Shown: positions 45,470-54,452 of the stretch, piece after piece
Numbering within the stretch: position 1 is the first letter of the stretch
Layout of the letters: the number at the start of each line of letters is the position of its first letter
Assembly: GCF_003858655.1 (NCBI RefSeq)
Contig: NZ_RQXV01000016.1
Span: 1-64,000 of the forward strand
Direction of reading: 5' to 3'
DNA length: 64,000 bases
Source of the DNA: Amphritea balenae
Lineage (GTDB): Bacteria; Pseudomonadota; Gammaproteobacteria; Pseudomonadales; Balneatricaceae
Notes under the pieces: generated by a model
The model's input: the letters and a program-made list of their open reading frames with translations, nothing else
Told to the model about the DNA's origin: nothing
The model's database searches: none
Program-made: the position numbers and the translations under genes

Positions 45470-45777
45470 CCCTGTTAGAAACAGCTTGGTAAATTCAACT
45501 CAGATTATTAGTTTTGTAGAACTGAATAACCTGCTCATCAAACGAATTACGCCAACTGAACAGAGACCTTTAGTAGAGCGATTCCAGCGAAGCTCGAACA
45601 AGGAAGAACTTATCTGCAGGATTAACCGGCAGTGAGTTCAAATCAGTAGTAATCTCGAGCGACTTGAGAAAGGTAGGAAGAAAAAAGAGCTAACTAGAAA
45701 GCTCATTAAGAAAATACGTCAGATAAGCTTCATCAACATACGTTAGGCCACTGATCCCCTTCTGTGGCCTTTTTTTT
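45470..45777 (+). ncRNA. candidate small RNA, about 308 nt
   Basis: A plus-strand transcript is predicted from a consensus-like promoter (45435-45463) to a strong T8 terminator (45745-45777) with no credible gene between. Seen: a 5' stem CTGTT/AACAG directly after the start, an AAGGAAG (about 45600), a stem CTGC/GCAG with AGGA in its loop (about 45617-45635), a GTAGGAAG (about 45673) and a stem GAGCT/AGCTC. GGA in loops is reminiscent of CsrA-binding RNAs but there are too few copies to say so. It does not look like 6S RNA, tmRNA, RNase P RNA or SRP RNA. The terminator faces away from both flanking minus-strand genes, so it must serve a plus-strand transcript. Confidence 0.5.
45745..45777 (+). 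terminator. strong plus-strand terminator
   Basis: AGGCCAC/GTGGCCT stem (45745-45751 with 45764-45770) followed by eight T. On the minus strand no T-run follows the stem, so it works for plus-strand transcription only. The gap 45224-45794 is otherwise without protein genes. Confidence 0.85.
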
Positions 45778-45794
45778 GCCTGCCAGAAAGACTT

Positions 45795-46973
45795 TTATAG
45801 AGTTGAAAGGTGTTGTCTTACCGGCGCCCTATAGAAGAAGATCACCAAAACTGACCAGGCCAGTACCGGTATCATCAGGCTATTCAATACTTGCCAACCT
45901 AATGTTGCTTCCAACCAACCGGAACTGAAAGCCGACACAGTCACCATACCAAACACTAAAAACTCATTAGCCGCCTGACTCTTAGCTTTCTCTTTAGGCA
46001 GATAAGCAGAGGTAACCAGCTGAGTGGCACTGATAAACATAAAATTCCACCCCAGCCCCAATAGTGCCAGCGCAGTCCAGAAGTGCCACTGGGTCTGACC
46101 GTGCAGGTTCAGCAGTATACACAGCAACATTATCACCGCACCCGTGACCATCATTTTTAGCAGACCGAATCGGGCTATCAGTTTGGGCGTGATAAACGAG
46201 GGTAAAAACATACCTAACACATGCCACTCAATAACCCAGGCGGCTGTATTAAAGTCAAAACCACAACGAGCCATCGCCACCGGCGTTACCGTCATAATAA
46301 GATTCATCACCGCATAACTCACCATGCCGACTGTCGCTGCGACAATAAATACCGGTTGCAACAGTATTTCGACAATAGAACGGGCGTCAGGAGAGGATGC
46401 ACTCTGTGGTGGCTGGTGTTCAATGCGTATGAAAGAAAGCAGAATCAATGCAAATACATAAAGACCTGCCAAGCCGATAAAGGCACCGGTAAACACACTA
46501 TCATCCAGCCAGTCACGGCTGCTGATCGCCAGATTAGGCCCGATTACAGCAGCCAGAACCCCACCGGCCATAACCAAAGATATCGCTTTTGATTTTTGTT
46601 CATCTGGACAAGCTTCAACCGCGGCAAAGCGGTATAAAGTGCCAAACCCGATACCAATACCTAACAAAAACGTACCCAGCGTGAAGATGAAGAACAGGCC
46701 CTGATTGAGCGCATAGATACAACACAAAGCACCAATAATTCCGATGCTATTACCAAGGTAGAAGCCGTTTTTGCGACCGATACGGTCCATCACTAGCGAG
46801 GCAGGAATGGTCGCTACCATCAGACCCACAAACTGTAGCGCAACAGGTAAGGTAATCAGCTCAGGCGCTGGTGCCAACTGTTGTCCGATGAGTGCATTCA
46901 CCGAAATCAGCAGTACGTTGCCTGTGGTCAGCAGTGCCTGACACAGTGATAATAAAATTACATCACGATTCAT
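45795..46973 (-). CDS. MFS transporter, function unknown
   Basis: 392 residues with 12 hydrophobic segments. The loop motif DRIGRKNG after helix 2 is the standard MFS signature, and GIGIGFGTLYRFAAVEACPDEQKSKAIS follows helix 4. An Arg/Ala-type motif typical of drug exporters is only partly kept, and TQLVTSAYLPKEKAKSQAANEF near helix 10 is also found in YnfM/nitrate-like and proton-antiport members. It cannot be assigned to import or export. The start ATG 46973 comes after a short gap to the gene upstream (47029). No terminator of its own is seen on the minus strand. Confidence 0.85.
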   Translation of the reverse strand: MNRDVILLSLCQALLTTGNVLLISVNALIGQQLAPAPELITLPVALQFVGLMVATIPASLVMDRIGRKNGFYLGNSIGIIGALCCIYALNQGLFFIFTLGTFLLGIGIGFGTLYRFAAVEACPDEQKSKAISLVMAGGVLAAVIGPNLAISSRDWLDDSVFTGAFIGLAGLYVFALILLSFIRIEHQPPQSASSPDARSIVEILLQPVFIVAATVGMVSYAVMNLIMTVTPVAMARCGFDFNTAAWVIEWHVLGMFLPSFITPKLIARFGLLKMMVTGAVIMLLCILLNLHGQTQWHFWTALALLGLGWNFMFISATQLVTSAYLPKEKAKSQAANEFLVFGMVTVSAFSSGWLEATLGWQVLNSLMIPVLAWSVLVIFFYRAPVRQHLSTL

Positions 46974-47028
46974 AAATCATTCCTGATCAACTGGCTACAT
47001 CAATGTAAAGAAGAGTTAGCCTGCAGGC

Positions 47029-47634
47029 TTATACTTCACCCTGCAAAACGCGCTTATCGATATAAATATCACCGCTTACCTCAAGTACCCCGCACTGACT
47101 TAACAAGTGCTTTACTCCAGGATTTCGTAAGGCAGCCTCTATCGGATCAAAAGCCCGTCCAATCAGAGGCAAGGACTCCAGCCAACTCCGTTTCCAGCGG
47201 CATTCATCAGAGTTAATCCATTCAAGCCCACTGAGACTAAGCCTGAGGTTGTCCAGATATGCCTGCTCATCTCCGGTCATCCAAAGGGCTGTAGCGTCCA
47301 GGTGAAGATAATCATCAGCATTATTTTTCAGATATTGATGCCAGTAATCAAAATAGGTGTCGCAACGCTGTCCCAATAAACTTTTCACTCTTTCAGACAA
47401 AGCGTCGTAGCGCTGCAGGGCTTGCTCTTTGGTGCATATCAAAGTCGTATATTCACAAGTTTGCTCGCCCTCGTGACTAAAGACTTTTTGTAGCTGAAGG
47501 TCTGACTCATCAAACAACATTAACCAGCACAACGGTAACTGGAAACCTGAATGAGCCAGCGTTTTGTACTGCCCGCCGCTATTGAAAGCAGATGGATGAC
47601 TGTTATGACTATGGATACTGGTACGCTGAAACAT
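47029..47634 (-). CDS. hypothetical protein
   Basis: 201 residues from ATG 47634 with AGGGA 5 nt upstream. Soluble, rich in Leu, Ser and acidic residues, with a His/Ser-rich start (SIHSHNSHPSAF) and several Trp (ALWMTGDEQAYLDNLRLSLSGLEW, ECRWKRSWLESLPLIG). Position-wise it lies 55 nt upstream of the MFS gene on the same strand, so they may form one unit. I do not recognise a domain. The even composition and good ribosome site support a real gene. Confidence 0.6.
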   Translation of the reverse strand: MFQRTSIHSHNSHPSAFNSGGQYKTLAHSGFQLPLCWLMLFDESDLQLQKVFSHEGEQTCEYTTLICTKEQALQRYDALSERVKSLLGQRCDTYFDYWHQYLKNNADDYLHLDATALWMTGDEQAYLDNLRLSLSGLEWINSDECRWKRSWLESLPLIGRAFDPIEAALRNPGVKHLLSQCGVLEVSGDIYIDKRVLQGEV

Positions 47635-47798
47635 GATATTCCCTGTAGTCCAGATTCTTTCCCTGAGAGTAAACCCAACAAGTTACAATTTTAACCTGCT
47701 TGATGGATCAGCAATAACGGAGTCAGAATAGACAACAATATTAAAAACGCGACTAATACTGTATAAAAATTGACTCAATACTAGGATGTTATGGCAAG

Positions 47799-48176
47799 TT
47801 AATTCTCAAGCCGCTTTATCTCAAGGCGCTCCTGAGCACTAATCCTGATGATCTGTCCATCAGTCGTGGTAAAGCTCCGCTCCTGCAGATCCGCTTTATA
47901 AACCCGGTAAACCAGCTCAGATCGATTGGGTTCAACCACTTTAACTTCAAGCAAACGTTGCCCGTCATACCAGCGATATGAAACAAAGCCCGCAGTCGCA
48001 ATAAAAGAAGCCACCAGCAGAATGATCGCAATCATTTTAATTGGCAGATCTGCTTCAGAGGTAGTTGTCGGGGCAGGAACCTGTCTGACCGGCTTATTAG
48101 CCACCCCTTTTCTGCGTTTCAGATAAATGAAAGCAGCCGCGATGACGATCAGTGTAAGCAGAATTTTTGTGATCAT
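47799..48176 (-). CDS. small two-helix membrane protein, unknown function
   Basis: 125 residues from ATG 48176. First helix at about 2-18 (TKILLTLIVIAAAFIYL), then a basic linker KRRKG and a Pro/Thr stretch, a second helix at about 47-66 (MIAIILLVASFIATAGFV), then a soluble beta-rich domain (LLEVKVVEPNRSELVYRVYKADLQERSFTTTDGQIIRI). Similar proteins occur in marine gammaproteobacteria as conserved hypotheticals, from memory. Probable inner-membrane protein with the C-terminal domain on one side. It is co-directional with, but separate from, the acyl-CoA dehydrogenase gene, which ends at 48305 ahead of a terminator. Confidence 0.65.
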   Translation of the reverse strand: MITKILLTLIVIAAAFIYLKRRKGVANKPVRQVPAPTTTSEADLPIKMIAIILLVASFIATAGFVSYRWYDGQRLLEVKVVEPNRSELVYRVYKADLQERSFTTTDGQIIRISAQERLEIKRLEN

Positions 48177-48247
48177 GGACCAGATACAGAGTTATCGAAG
48201 AGAACGGCATTGTCTCCGCAGACAGATAAAACTGCAAGCGAATAAAC

Positions 48248-48279
48248 CAAAAAACGGACACCCCGATAGGGGCATCCGC
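48248..48279 (-). terminator. rho-independent terminator after the acyl-CoA dehydrogenase gene
   Basis: CGGACACCCC/GGGGCATCCG stem (48255-48264 with 48269-48278, two wobble pairs on the RNA). On the minus strand it ends in T6. Confidence 0.8.
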
Positions 48280-48304
48280 TTTCTTTCCGCTTATTTATCT
48301 TTAT

Positions 48305-50095
48305 TTAACAAAAAGCCGCCTGTAATTGCTCATCACTAACACTAATAACCGGCTCAGCACCGTCTGAAACGGCTACTGCATATCCCAAATAGCGCGGCAA
48401 GATCTGGCTAATATAGAAGCGCGCTGTCATCTGTTTCGATGTCAGGAACAGTTGATCAGCACCTTCGGCTTCAAGCTCAGTTTCAGCCTGCAGCGCCTGA
48501 CGAAGTAGCTGCCATGCGCCCACAACCGTGCCGGCCAACATCAGGAAGTTATAAGCAACCGTTGCCGCAAATTGCGGGTTATCGCCGCTGGCAAGCAACT
48601 GATCACGGCTCTGCTCAAGAGCAACCACAGCGTCCTGCAAACGCCCACCCTCAACCGCAAAGGCGCTGCCGGATGTCGCCGAGATCGTCTGTCTCATCTC
48701 TTCAATCAGGGCATTAAGTGCTTCACCCGAATCAAACATAGTTTTACGACCCACCAGATCCAACGCCTGGATTGAGTTCGTACCTTCATAAATTGGCAAT
48801 ATACGCGCATCGCGATAGAACTGCGCGGCACCTGTTTCTTCGATAAAGCCCATACCGCCATGAATCTGAACCCCTAACGAGGTTACCTCCATAGAGAACT
48901 CTGTACACCAGCCTTTGACGATTGGCGTCAACAGCGCAGCACGGGCGGACTGAAGCCTGGCTTGCTGCTTATCTTCCAGCCGATGAGCCCGGTCAAGGCT
49001 GGCACAAGCATCATAGGTAATAGCACGTCCGGCTTCTGTTAATGCCTTCATGGTGAGCAGCATGCGCCGTATATCCGCATGTCGAATAATCGGCCCGGCC
49101 TCAGCGTAACCAACGGCTTTGCCCTGAGTCCGCTCTCCGGCATATTCTAATGCATGCTGATAAGCCCTTTCAGAAATAGCCACTCCTTGCAGACCAACAG
49201 CCAGACGCGCGTTGTTCATCATCTTAAACATACAGGCAAGACCTTTACCCGGCTCACCTATCAGGTAACCAACTGCACCGCCATTATCGCCAAACGACAT
49301 AACGCAGGTCGGGCTGGCATGGATACCCAGCTTATGTTCCAGCGATACCGCCGCACAGTCATTGCGCTCTCCCAGACTGCCATCGGCATTGACCAGGAAT
49401 TTCGGCACCAGGAACAATGAAATACCGCGAACGCCCGGTTCGGCATCGGGTAAACGCGCCAGCACAAGGTGGACGATATTGTCAGCCATATCATGCTCGC
49501 CCCAGGTGATAAATATCTTCTGACCACTGACCAGATAATGATCTCCCTGCGGTACTGCTTTAGACCGAACTACTGACAGATCTGATCCTGCAGAAGGCTC
49601 AGTCAGATTCATAGTACCGGTCCACTCACCACTGATCATTCGGGGCAGATAGGTCTGCTTAAGTTCAGCACTAGCACTGGCATCAATCGCCTCAACAGCA
49701 CCCTGAGATAATAAAGGACAAAGACCCCAGGACATATTGGCAGATTGCCACATCTCCATTACGGGTATTGATAGTGAATAAGGCAGCCCCTGCCCACCGA
49801 ATTCGGGATCGAACTGCAAAGAGCCCCAGCCACCTTCCGAAAAGGCCTGATAAGCTTCCTTAAACCCTTCAGGTGTCGGCACATCTTTACCAACCAGCTT
49901 TACCCCGGTCTGATCACCCACAACATTAAGCGGTGACAACACTCCGTTTGCGACTTTACCCGCCTCCTCAAGAATAGCGGATACCATATCTTCAGAAGCG
50001 TCTTCGAAGCCTGGCAATTGCGACAATCCGGGCATATCAGCAATATGCTCAAGTACAAAATTCATATCTTTAACAGGGGCTTTATATTCTGCCAT
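48305..50095 (-). CDS. acyl-CoA dehydrogenase, long (about 600-residue) type
   Basis: 596 residues from ATG 50095 (MAEYKAPVKDMNF) with AAGGTGATC before it; an upstream TTG-type start adds 11 residues. This is the long FAD-dependent class with an N-terminal cap and a C-terminal extension. Seen: WTGTMNLTEPSAGSDLSVVRSKA (FAD/substrate loop), VSLEHKLGIHASPTC, and the catalytic Glu in LPIYEGTNSIQALDLVGRK. It oxidises an acyl-CoA to the enoyl-CoA with an electron-transferring flavoprotein. Members of this group are often annotated as DmdC-like methylthiopropanoyl-CoA dehydrogenases, but no dmd genes lie nearby, so the substrate is open. Divergent from a MaoC-type hydratase gene. Confidence 0.9.
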   Translation of the reverse strand: MAEYKAPVKDMNFVLEHIADMPGLSQLPGFEDASEDMVSAILEEAGKVANGVLSPLNVVGDQTGVKLVGKDVPTPEGFKEAYQAFSEGGWGSLQFDPEFGGQGLPYSLSIPVMEMWQSANMSWGLCPLLSQGAVEAIDASASAELKQTYLPRMISGEWTGTMNLTEPSAGSDLSVVRSKAVPQGDHYLVSGQKIFITWGEHDMADNIVHLVLARLPDAEPGVRGISLFLVPKFLVNADGSLGERNDCAAVSLEHKLGIHASPTCVMSFGDNGGAVGYLIGEPGKGLACMFKMMNNARLAVGLQGVAISERAYQHALEYAGERTQGKAVGYAEAGPIIRHADIRRMLLTMKALTEAGRAITYDACASLDRAHRLEDKQQARLQSARAALLTPIVKGWCTEFSMEVTSLGVQIHGGMGFIEETGAAQFYRDARILPIYEGTNSIQALDLVGRKTMFDSGEALNALIEEMRQTISATSGSAFAVEGGRLQDAVVALEQSRDQLLASGDNPQFAATVAYNFLMLAGTVVGAWQLLRQALQAETELEAEGADQLFLTSKQMTARFYISQILPRYLGYAVAVSDGAEPVISVSDEQLQAAFC

Positions 50096-50377
50096 GATCA
50101 CCTTCACTCTCTGTTTGGCCGGGCTCAAACACCCAACAAGGGCATTGCGTTAATTCAACCGACTATTCATACTTCGCACTGCAACAATTGATGCCTAACT
50201 CTTCACAACTCAGAAAAATGAGCACAAACAGAGTTAGCAGATGACAGGCTAGCGTCAGCTAATAAACTTGTATTAGGGTTTATACCTATACTAGCATAGA
50301 AAATCTAACAATTTAGGTCATCTAATTGCTACTTTCGGCCTAGCGATACGCAAAAACCCTGATGAGAGGAATGACAA

Positions 50378-50809
50378 ATGGAAGAACTGCACGGCTACTA
50401 CCTAGAAGACCTTGAAGTGGGCATGACCGCCTCTTACGCCAAGACTATCTCCGAGTCTGATGTGTACATGTTTGCTGGTATTTCAGGTGACAATAACCCT
50501 ATCCATATTAACAGCGAGTACGCTGCAACAACGCCTTTTAAACAGCGTATCGTCCACGGTATGTTTTGTGCCGCTCTAATCTCTACAGTAGCCGGTACCC
50601 GCATGCCAGGTCCGGGTGCTATCTATATCGATCAGCAGATCAAGTTTAAAGCGCCGGTACATATTGGTGATACCGCTAAAGCGACGGGAACTATCGAAGA
50701 GATCGACGAACGCCGCGGCCGGGTTAAGATGCGCACTGATGTGCATGTTGGTGAAAAGCTGGTTGCCACGGGCTATGGCACTTACATGGTCAATAAACGT
50801 AACGGCTAA
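50378..50809 (+). CDS. MaoC/PhaJ-like (R)-enoyl-CoA hydratase
   Basis: 143 residues, a single hot-dog fold. The hydratase-2 motif is intact: FAGISGDNNPIHINSEYA near residues 30-48, with the catalytic Asp and His, and RIVHGMFCAALIS after it. It adds water to trans-2-enoyl-CoA to give (R)-3-hydroxyacyl-CoA, for polyhydroxyalkanoate or fatty-acid metabolism. GAGAGG lies upstream of ATG. The divergent acyl-CoA dehydrogenase makes enoyl-CoA, so the two may act in one route, sharing the 282-bp intergenic region. Firm family call; substrate length unknown. Confidence 0.88.
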   Translation: MEELHGYYLEDLEVGMTASYAKTISESDVYMFAGISGDNNPIHINSEYAATTPFKQRIVHGMFCAALISTVAGTRMPGPGAIYIDQQIKFKAPVHIGDTAKATGTIEEIDERRGRVKMRTDVHVGEKLVATGYGTYMVNKRNG

Positions 50810-50846
50810 AACCTTAACGCTTAAGCAGATCAAATTAAGTTAAACA

Positions 50847-50876
50847 CAAAAAAGCCTGCTCAATGCAGGCTTTTTA
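50847..50876. terminator. bidirectional terminator between MaoC-type gene and nadA
   Basis: AGCCTGC/GCAGGCT stem (50853-50859 with 50865-50871) with A and T runs on both sides, between convergent genes. Confidence 0.88.
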
Positions 50877-50887
50877 ATTTACCGGAT

Positions 50888-51937
50888 TCAGCCATTATTG
50901 GCTGAAAAATCCAACATTCGCTGTAAAGGCCTGCGTGCATCATCTAACAATGCATCATCAACCAGAATCTCATCAGCACCCTGCTCTAACGCAGTAAGTA
51001 CATTTTCAAGACCATTCATCGCCATCCAGGGACAGTGAGCACAACTACGACAGGTAGCACCTGAACCACCCGTAGGCGCCTCGATAAACTCTTTATCCGG
51101 CGCAGCCTGACGCATTTTATAAAAAATCGCCCGGTCAGTCGCGACAATAAACTGCTTGTTAGGCATATCACGCGCAGCATTAATAATCTGAGTAGTGGAG
51201 CCAACCATATCCGCTAACTCTACTACCGGGTCAGGCGACTCAGGGTGCACCAGAATCGCTGCATCGGGATATACTTTTTTAAGATCCAGCAGCCCTTTCG
51301 CTTTAAACTCTTCATGCACGATGCAAGCGGCATCCCACATAAGCATCTCGATACCCGTTTGCTTCTGAACATATTCGCCCAAATGCTTATCCGGTGCCCA
51401 GATAATTTTCTTACCCTGGTCAGCAAGATGCTCTACCACCTTGAGCGCAATACCTGAAGTTACAACCCAGTCTGCACGGGCTTTAACAGCCGCTGATGTA
51501 TTAGCATAGACAACTACTTCATGATCCGGGTGGGCATCACAAAACGCCGTAAACTCTTCATCAGGACAACCCAGATCAAGGGAACAGGTCGCCTCAAGAG
51601 TTGGCATCAGAACACGTTTTTCAGGATTCAGAATTTTTGCCGTTTCACCCATAAACTTAACCCCGGCAACAACCAGAGTTTTAGCCGGATGGTTATTACC
51701 AAAACGGGCCATTTCCAATGAATCAGAGACACAACCACCGGTCTCGTCTGCCAGTTCCTGCAACACTTCTTCAGTGTAGTAATGAGCTACAAGACAAGCA
51801 TCTTTCTCTTTCAAAAGCTGCTTAATGCGCGATTTGTAATGATCCAGTTGTTGCTGATCCATTTCACCGGGCAGATGCTCTTTGGCAAAATGCTCCTGAA
51901 TCAGGATACGGTCGGAAAGTTCTTCTTTGGTCTGCAT
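50888..51937 (-). CDS. nadA: quinolinate synthase
   Basis: 349 residues from ATG 51937 ([10 protein letters not shown]); E. coli NadA has 347. Seen: [30 protein letters not shown], the [4Fe-4S] ligand Cys in [11 protein letters not shown], in [11 protein letters not shown] and in [19 protein letters not shown], and [13 protein letters not shown]. It makes quinolinate from iminoaspartate and dihydroxyacetone phosphate in de novo NAD synthesis. It lies downstream of queC and tRNA-Lys on the same strand, as in Pseudomonas. Apparently monocistronic, with a 14-nt gap to the terminator after its stop. Confidence 0.96.
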   Translation of the reverse strand: MQTKEELSDRILIQEHFAKEHLPGEMDQQQLDHYKSRIKQLLKEKDACLVAHYYTEEVLQELADETGGCVSDSLEMARFGNNHPAKTLVVAGVKFMGETAKILNPEKRVLMPTLEATCSLDLGCPDEEFTAFCDAHPDHEVVVYANTSAAVKARADWVVTSGIALKVVEHLADQGKKIIWAPDKHLGEYVQKQTGIEMLMWDAACIVHEEFKAKGLLDLKKVYPDAAILVHPESPDPVVELADMVGSTTQIINAARDMPNKQFIVATDRAIFYKMRQAAPDKEFIEAPTGGSGATCRSCAHCPWMAMNGLENVLTALEQGADEILVDDALLDDARRPLQRMLDFSANNG

Positions 51938-52050
51938 GGGCAAAATTCTTAATTTGGTAAGACGTTAGTCGCAATTTTAAAACGCACACATATTATACCA
52001 TTGATGCGTTTCAGGCTAACGCTCTGTCTTACTATTTATGTGCTATAAAA

Positions 52051-52083
52051 ACAAAAAAGGAGCACGTTTAAGGTGCTCCTTTC
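52051..52083 (-). terminator. rho-independent terminator downstream of tRNA-Lys
   Basis: AGGAGCAC/GTGCTCCT stem (52058-52065 with 52073-52080). On the minus strand it is followed by T6. It could end a transcript containing tRNA-Lys and the structured remnant at 52159-52270. Confidence 0.8.
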
Positions 52084-52158
52084 TACAAAACATATTACAG
52101 CTGGCAGGTCTTATATGATTAGTATCTTTATGACCGCCGTACTCCAGCTTTATCTAAC

Positions 52159-52270
52159 GTTGGCGGGTCGTATAGGATTACGTTACCCTCCAGGCCGCCG
52201 TCGCAAGCTTCGGCGCTGTCTCGCGGCATAGCCTCTCGGCTCGAACCTTAACGGTTCTCATCCTATTCCC
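52159..52270 (-). repeat. duplicated 3' end of tRNA-Lys joined to a GC-rich hairpin cluster
   Basis: GTTGGCGGGTCGTATAGGAT (52159-52178, one further T matching) repeats the region 52314-52334 at the 3' end of tRNA-Lys, 20 of 21 identical. It is followed by a GC-rich stretch with stems GCCG/CGGC (about 52196-52213), AGCC/GGCT (52230-52241) and GAACC/GGTTC (52243-52257), and ATCCTATT (52259-52266) pairs with AATAGGAT-like sequence of the duplicated tRNA end. It is not a full tRNA: no anticodon arm is recognisable. It could be an integration scar or a decayed tRNA. Confidence 0.6.
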
Positions 52271-52315
52271 TTATCTTTCAGCATATTAGGGCTATGCTGT
52301 AGATTTTGCTGAAGT

Positions 52316-52391
52316 TGGTGGGTCGTATAGGATTCGAACCTATGACCAATTGGTTAAAAGCCAACTGCTCTACCAACTGAGCTAACGACCC
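52316..52391 (-). tRNA. tRNA-Lys (UUU)
   Basis: 76 nt on the minus strand. Acceptor GGGTCGT/ACGACCC, D-arm TAGCTCAGTTGGTAGAGCA, anticodon loop CTTTTAA with anticodon TTT, T-loop GGTTCGAATCC, discriminator A and encoded CCA. It lies between queC and nadA, the same place as in Pseudomonas. Confidence 0.97.
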
Positions 52392-52445
52392 CAACGGGCT
52401 GGCATAATACGTAAGCCAGATAAAAAATCAAGGCTTAATTTAAGC

Positions 52446-53129
52446 CTAATCCCGATATAACGTCGGATCAGCAACACCCGCATCAGCAAAGCCTTTTGCC
52501 CGCAGACGACAACTGTCACATACCCGGCAAGCACGCCCTTCATCATCAGCCTGATAGCAGGATACCGTCAGGCCATAATCGACACCCAATTGAGTACCCG
52601 CCTGAATAATTTCAGCCTTAGTCAGATCAATCAAAGGAGTTTCTATCGTCAGACGTTCACCTTCAACACCGGTCTTGGTCGCTAGGTTTGCCATGGTCTC
52701 AAAAGCAGCAATATATTCAGGCCGACAATCCGGATAACCCGAGTAATCGACAGCATTAACACCGATAAAAACATGCTGTGCATGAAGCACTTCAGCCCAG
52801 GCCAGCGCCAACGACATAAAGACCGTATTTCGCGCCGGAACATAAGTAACAGGTATGCCTTCTTCTTCCGTTTCGGGCATTTCGATGCTGTCATCAGTCA
52901 ACGCAGATCCGCCAAAATCTTCCAGATTAAGCCGCACAACCTTATGCTCTTTAACGTCTAACTGCGCAGCTATTTTACGCGCCGCATTTAATTCAGTCTG
53001 AGACAGCTGACCATAGTCAAAACTCAAAACATAACAATTAAAACCACGCTCTACAGCCATTGCCAGCGCAGTAGCTGAATCTAAGCCGCCAGATAACAAC
53101 ACTACCGCATTGTTTGAGGGAGTACTCAT
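52446..53129 (-). CDS. queC: 7-cyano-7-deazaguanine synthase
   Basis: 227 residues. ATP pyrophosphatase motif [15 protein letters not shown] at residues 11-25, [51 protein letters not shown], and the C-terminal zinc site with four Cys, [21 protein letters not shown]. It converts 7-carboxy-7-deazaguanine to preQ0 with ATP and ammonia in queuosine synthesis. The queE gene, which often lies next to it, is absent here. Transcribed towards tRNA-Lys, with 55 bp between; a common transcript is possible. Confidence 0.96.
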   Translation of the reverse strand: MSTPSNNAVVLLSGGLDSATALAMAVERGFNCYVLSFDYGQLSQTELNAARKIAAQLDVKEHKVVRLNLEDFGGSALTDDSIEMPETEEEGIPVTYVPARNTVFMSLALAWAEVLHAQHVFIGVNAVDYSGYPDCRPEYIAAFETMANLATKTGVEGERLTIETPLIDLTKAEIIQAGTQLGVDYGLTVSCYQADDEGRACRVCDSCRLRAKGFADAGVADPTLYRD

Positions 53130-53160
53130 TCGAAAACCTTTCAGGAATTAATAATCAGAT

Positions 53161-53928
53161 TTAACGCTTTAAATAATCCCGGGCCAGACCAGCCGCAGAA
53201 CTATCAGGATATCGACTTACAGTATTCTTAAACATCTCATCAGCGTTAGCCTGATCACCCATCTGATGGTAGATCACACCTATCTTATAAGACGCATCAG
53301 AAGCCTTACGATGCTGAGGAAACTTGGTAAGCACATGCTCAAACGCGACTTTTGCCGGTTCCAGCTGCTGTTCTGCCAAGTTGACTTCGCCAACCCAGTA
53401 ATAGGCATTCGCCAGGCGTGCGCTCTCAGGGTAAAGCTCAATAAATTTATCAAACGCCGCTAATGCCGCTGGAAAGTCTTTCTGTCGCACCAAAGCAAAT
53501 GCCTGCTGGTACGCCTGACTATCGGTTGGCGTATTATCCGTTGCCGGAAGTGGCGTTGGAGGTGTGGCGACCTGATCAGAAGAAAGCCCGGACGGACTCA
53601 AAGCGGTGTTAGCGGGAGCTACACTGCCCTGTGATGCGATTCGTCGATCCAGGTCACGATAACGATCGCGCTGCTGCTGCTCCATTTTACGAATCTGGTG
53701 CTGCTGCTGCTCAACCATGCCTCGTAACGAACGAACTTCATCCTGAAGCTGCTGCAGTATCATCAACATTTCATTGCTGTTGTCGGCATAAGCGCCAGAG
53801 GACAGGTTTGACGTTGCTGAGGATCCTGAGTCTTCGATCTGCAATTCAATAACGGGGACGGGATCAGCCGCTACAGCACTAGCACTAATAAGTACCAGAG
53901 CTGCAGCTAAGCTACATGCTTTACGCAT
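53161..53928 (-). CDS. cpoB: Tol-Pal system periplasmic coordinator CpoB (YbgF)
   Basis: 255 residues from ATG 53928 (MRKACSLAAALVLISASAVA), a clear signal peptide; an earlier in-frame start is less likely. The mature protein has an N-terminal coiled coil (about 50-90, LQDEVRSLRGMVEQQQHQIRKMEQ), a Ser/Pro/Thr linker and C-terminal TPR repeats (YQQAFALVRQKDFPAALAAFDKFI, AYYWVGEVNLAEQQLEPAKVAFEHVL, KIGVIYHQMGDQANADEMF). In E. coli it coordinates Tol-Pal with peptidoglycan synthesis at division. It is the last gene of the tol-pal cluster, 23 nt after pal. Confidence 0.93.
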   Translation of the reverse strand: MRKACSLAAALVLISASAVAADPVPVIELQIEDSGSSATSNLSSGAYADNSNEMLMILQQLQDEVRSLRGMVEQQQHQIRKMEQQQRDRYRDLDRRIASQGSVAPANTALSPSGLSSDQVATPPTPLPATDNTPTDSQAYQQAFALVRQKDFPAALAAFDKFIELYPESARLANAYYWVGEVNLAEQQLEPAKVAFEHVLTKFPQHRKASDASYKIGVIYHQMGDQANADEMFKNTVSRYPDSSAAGLARDYLKR

Positions 53929-53951
53929 AGATACTAACAACCGGCCGGCAA

Positions 53952-54452
53952 TTAGTATTTAAGTTCAACGCGACGATTCTGAGCCCAAGAACTAGCGTTA
54001 TGGCCCATTACCGCAGGTTTTTCTTCACCAAAGCTAACCAGTTCAATCTGGCTGCTGGAAACACCGTTTACAGTCAGTACACGGGCAACAGCTTTAGCAC
54101 GGCGCTCGCCCAGTGCGATGTTGTATTCACGAGTACCACGCTCATCAGCGTGACCTTCAAGAACAACAGATGCAGATGGGTTAGCAACCAGATACTTAGC
54201 GTGACCACGCAGAGCAACCACTGCTTCAGCTTTCAGTTGAGACTTATCAAAGTCAAAGTAGAAAACGTTAGCCAGGTTTTTAACGTCTGACATAGAAGTG
54301 CCGGACATAGTGGAACCAGAAGCTCCCTGAGTTGTAGCAGCGGAATCAGCGCCCATGCTACCAGAATCTGAAGTATTTGTTGTACTACAACCTGCAGCCC
54401 AAACCACGGTTAGAGCCAGAGCAGCAGCCTTGCCAATATTCATAGCACGCAT
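53952..54452 (-). CDS. pal: peptidoglycan-associated lipoprotein Pal
   Basis: 166 residues with AGGAGTGATCA just before ATG. Lipobox VVWAAGC, cleavage before Cys at about residue 22, then a Ser/Thr/Gly/Met-rich spacer and an OmpA-C-like domain (about 60-166) with YFDFDKSQL and VLEGHADERGTREYNIALGERRA, which holds the diaminopimelate-contacting residues. It is lipid-anchored in the outer membrane and binds peptidoglycan and TolB. The gene order tolQ-R-A-B-pal-cpoB is complete. Firm. Confidence 0.97.
   Translation of the reverse strand: MRAMNIGKAAALALTVVWAAGCSTTNTSDSGSMGADSAATTQGASGSTMSGTSMSDVKNLANVFYFDFDKSQLKAEAVVALRGHAKYLVANPSASVVLEGHADERGTREYNIALGERRAKAVARVLTVNGVSSSQIELVSFGEEKPAVMGHNASSWAQNRRVELKY

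Noticed and set aside
45435-45635. 66-codon plus-strand frame in the chemoreceptor/MFS gap
   Set aside because: It would start at the TTG of the -35 box of a good promoter, has no ribosome site and no protein-like pattern. The promoter and terminator fit an RNA gene better.
52159-52270. second complete tRNA gene
   Set aside because: Only the 3' arm region matches tRNA-Lys; no anticodon stem, D-arm or 5' acceptor strand can be placed.
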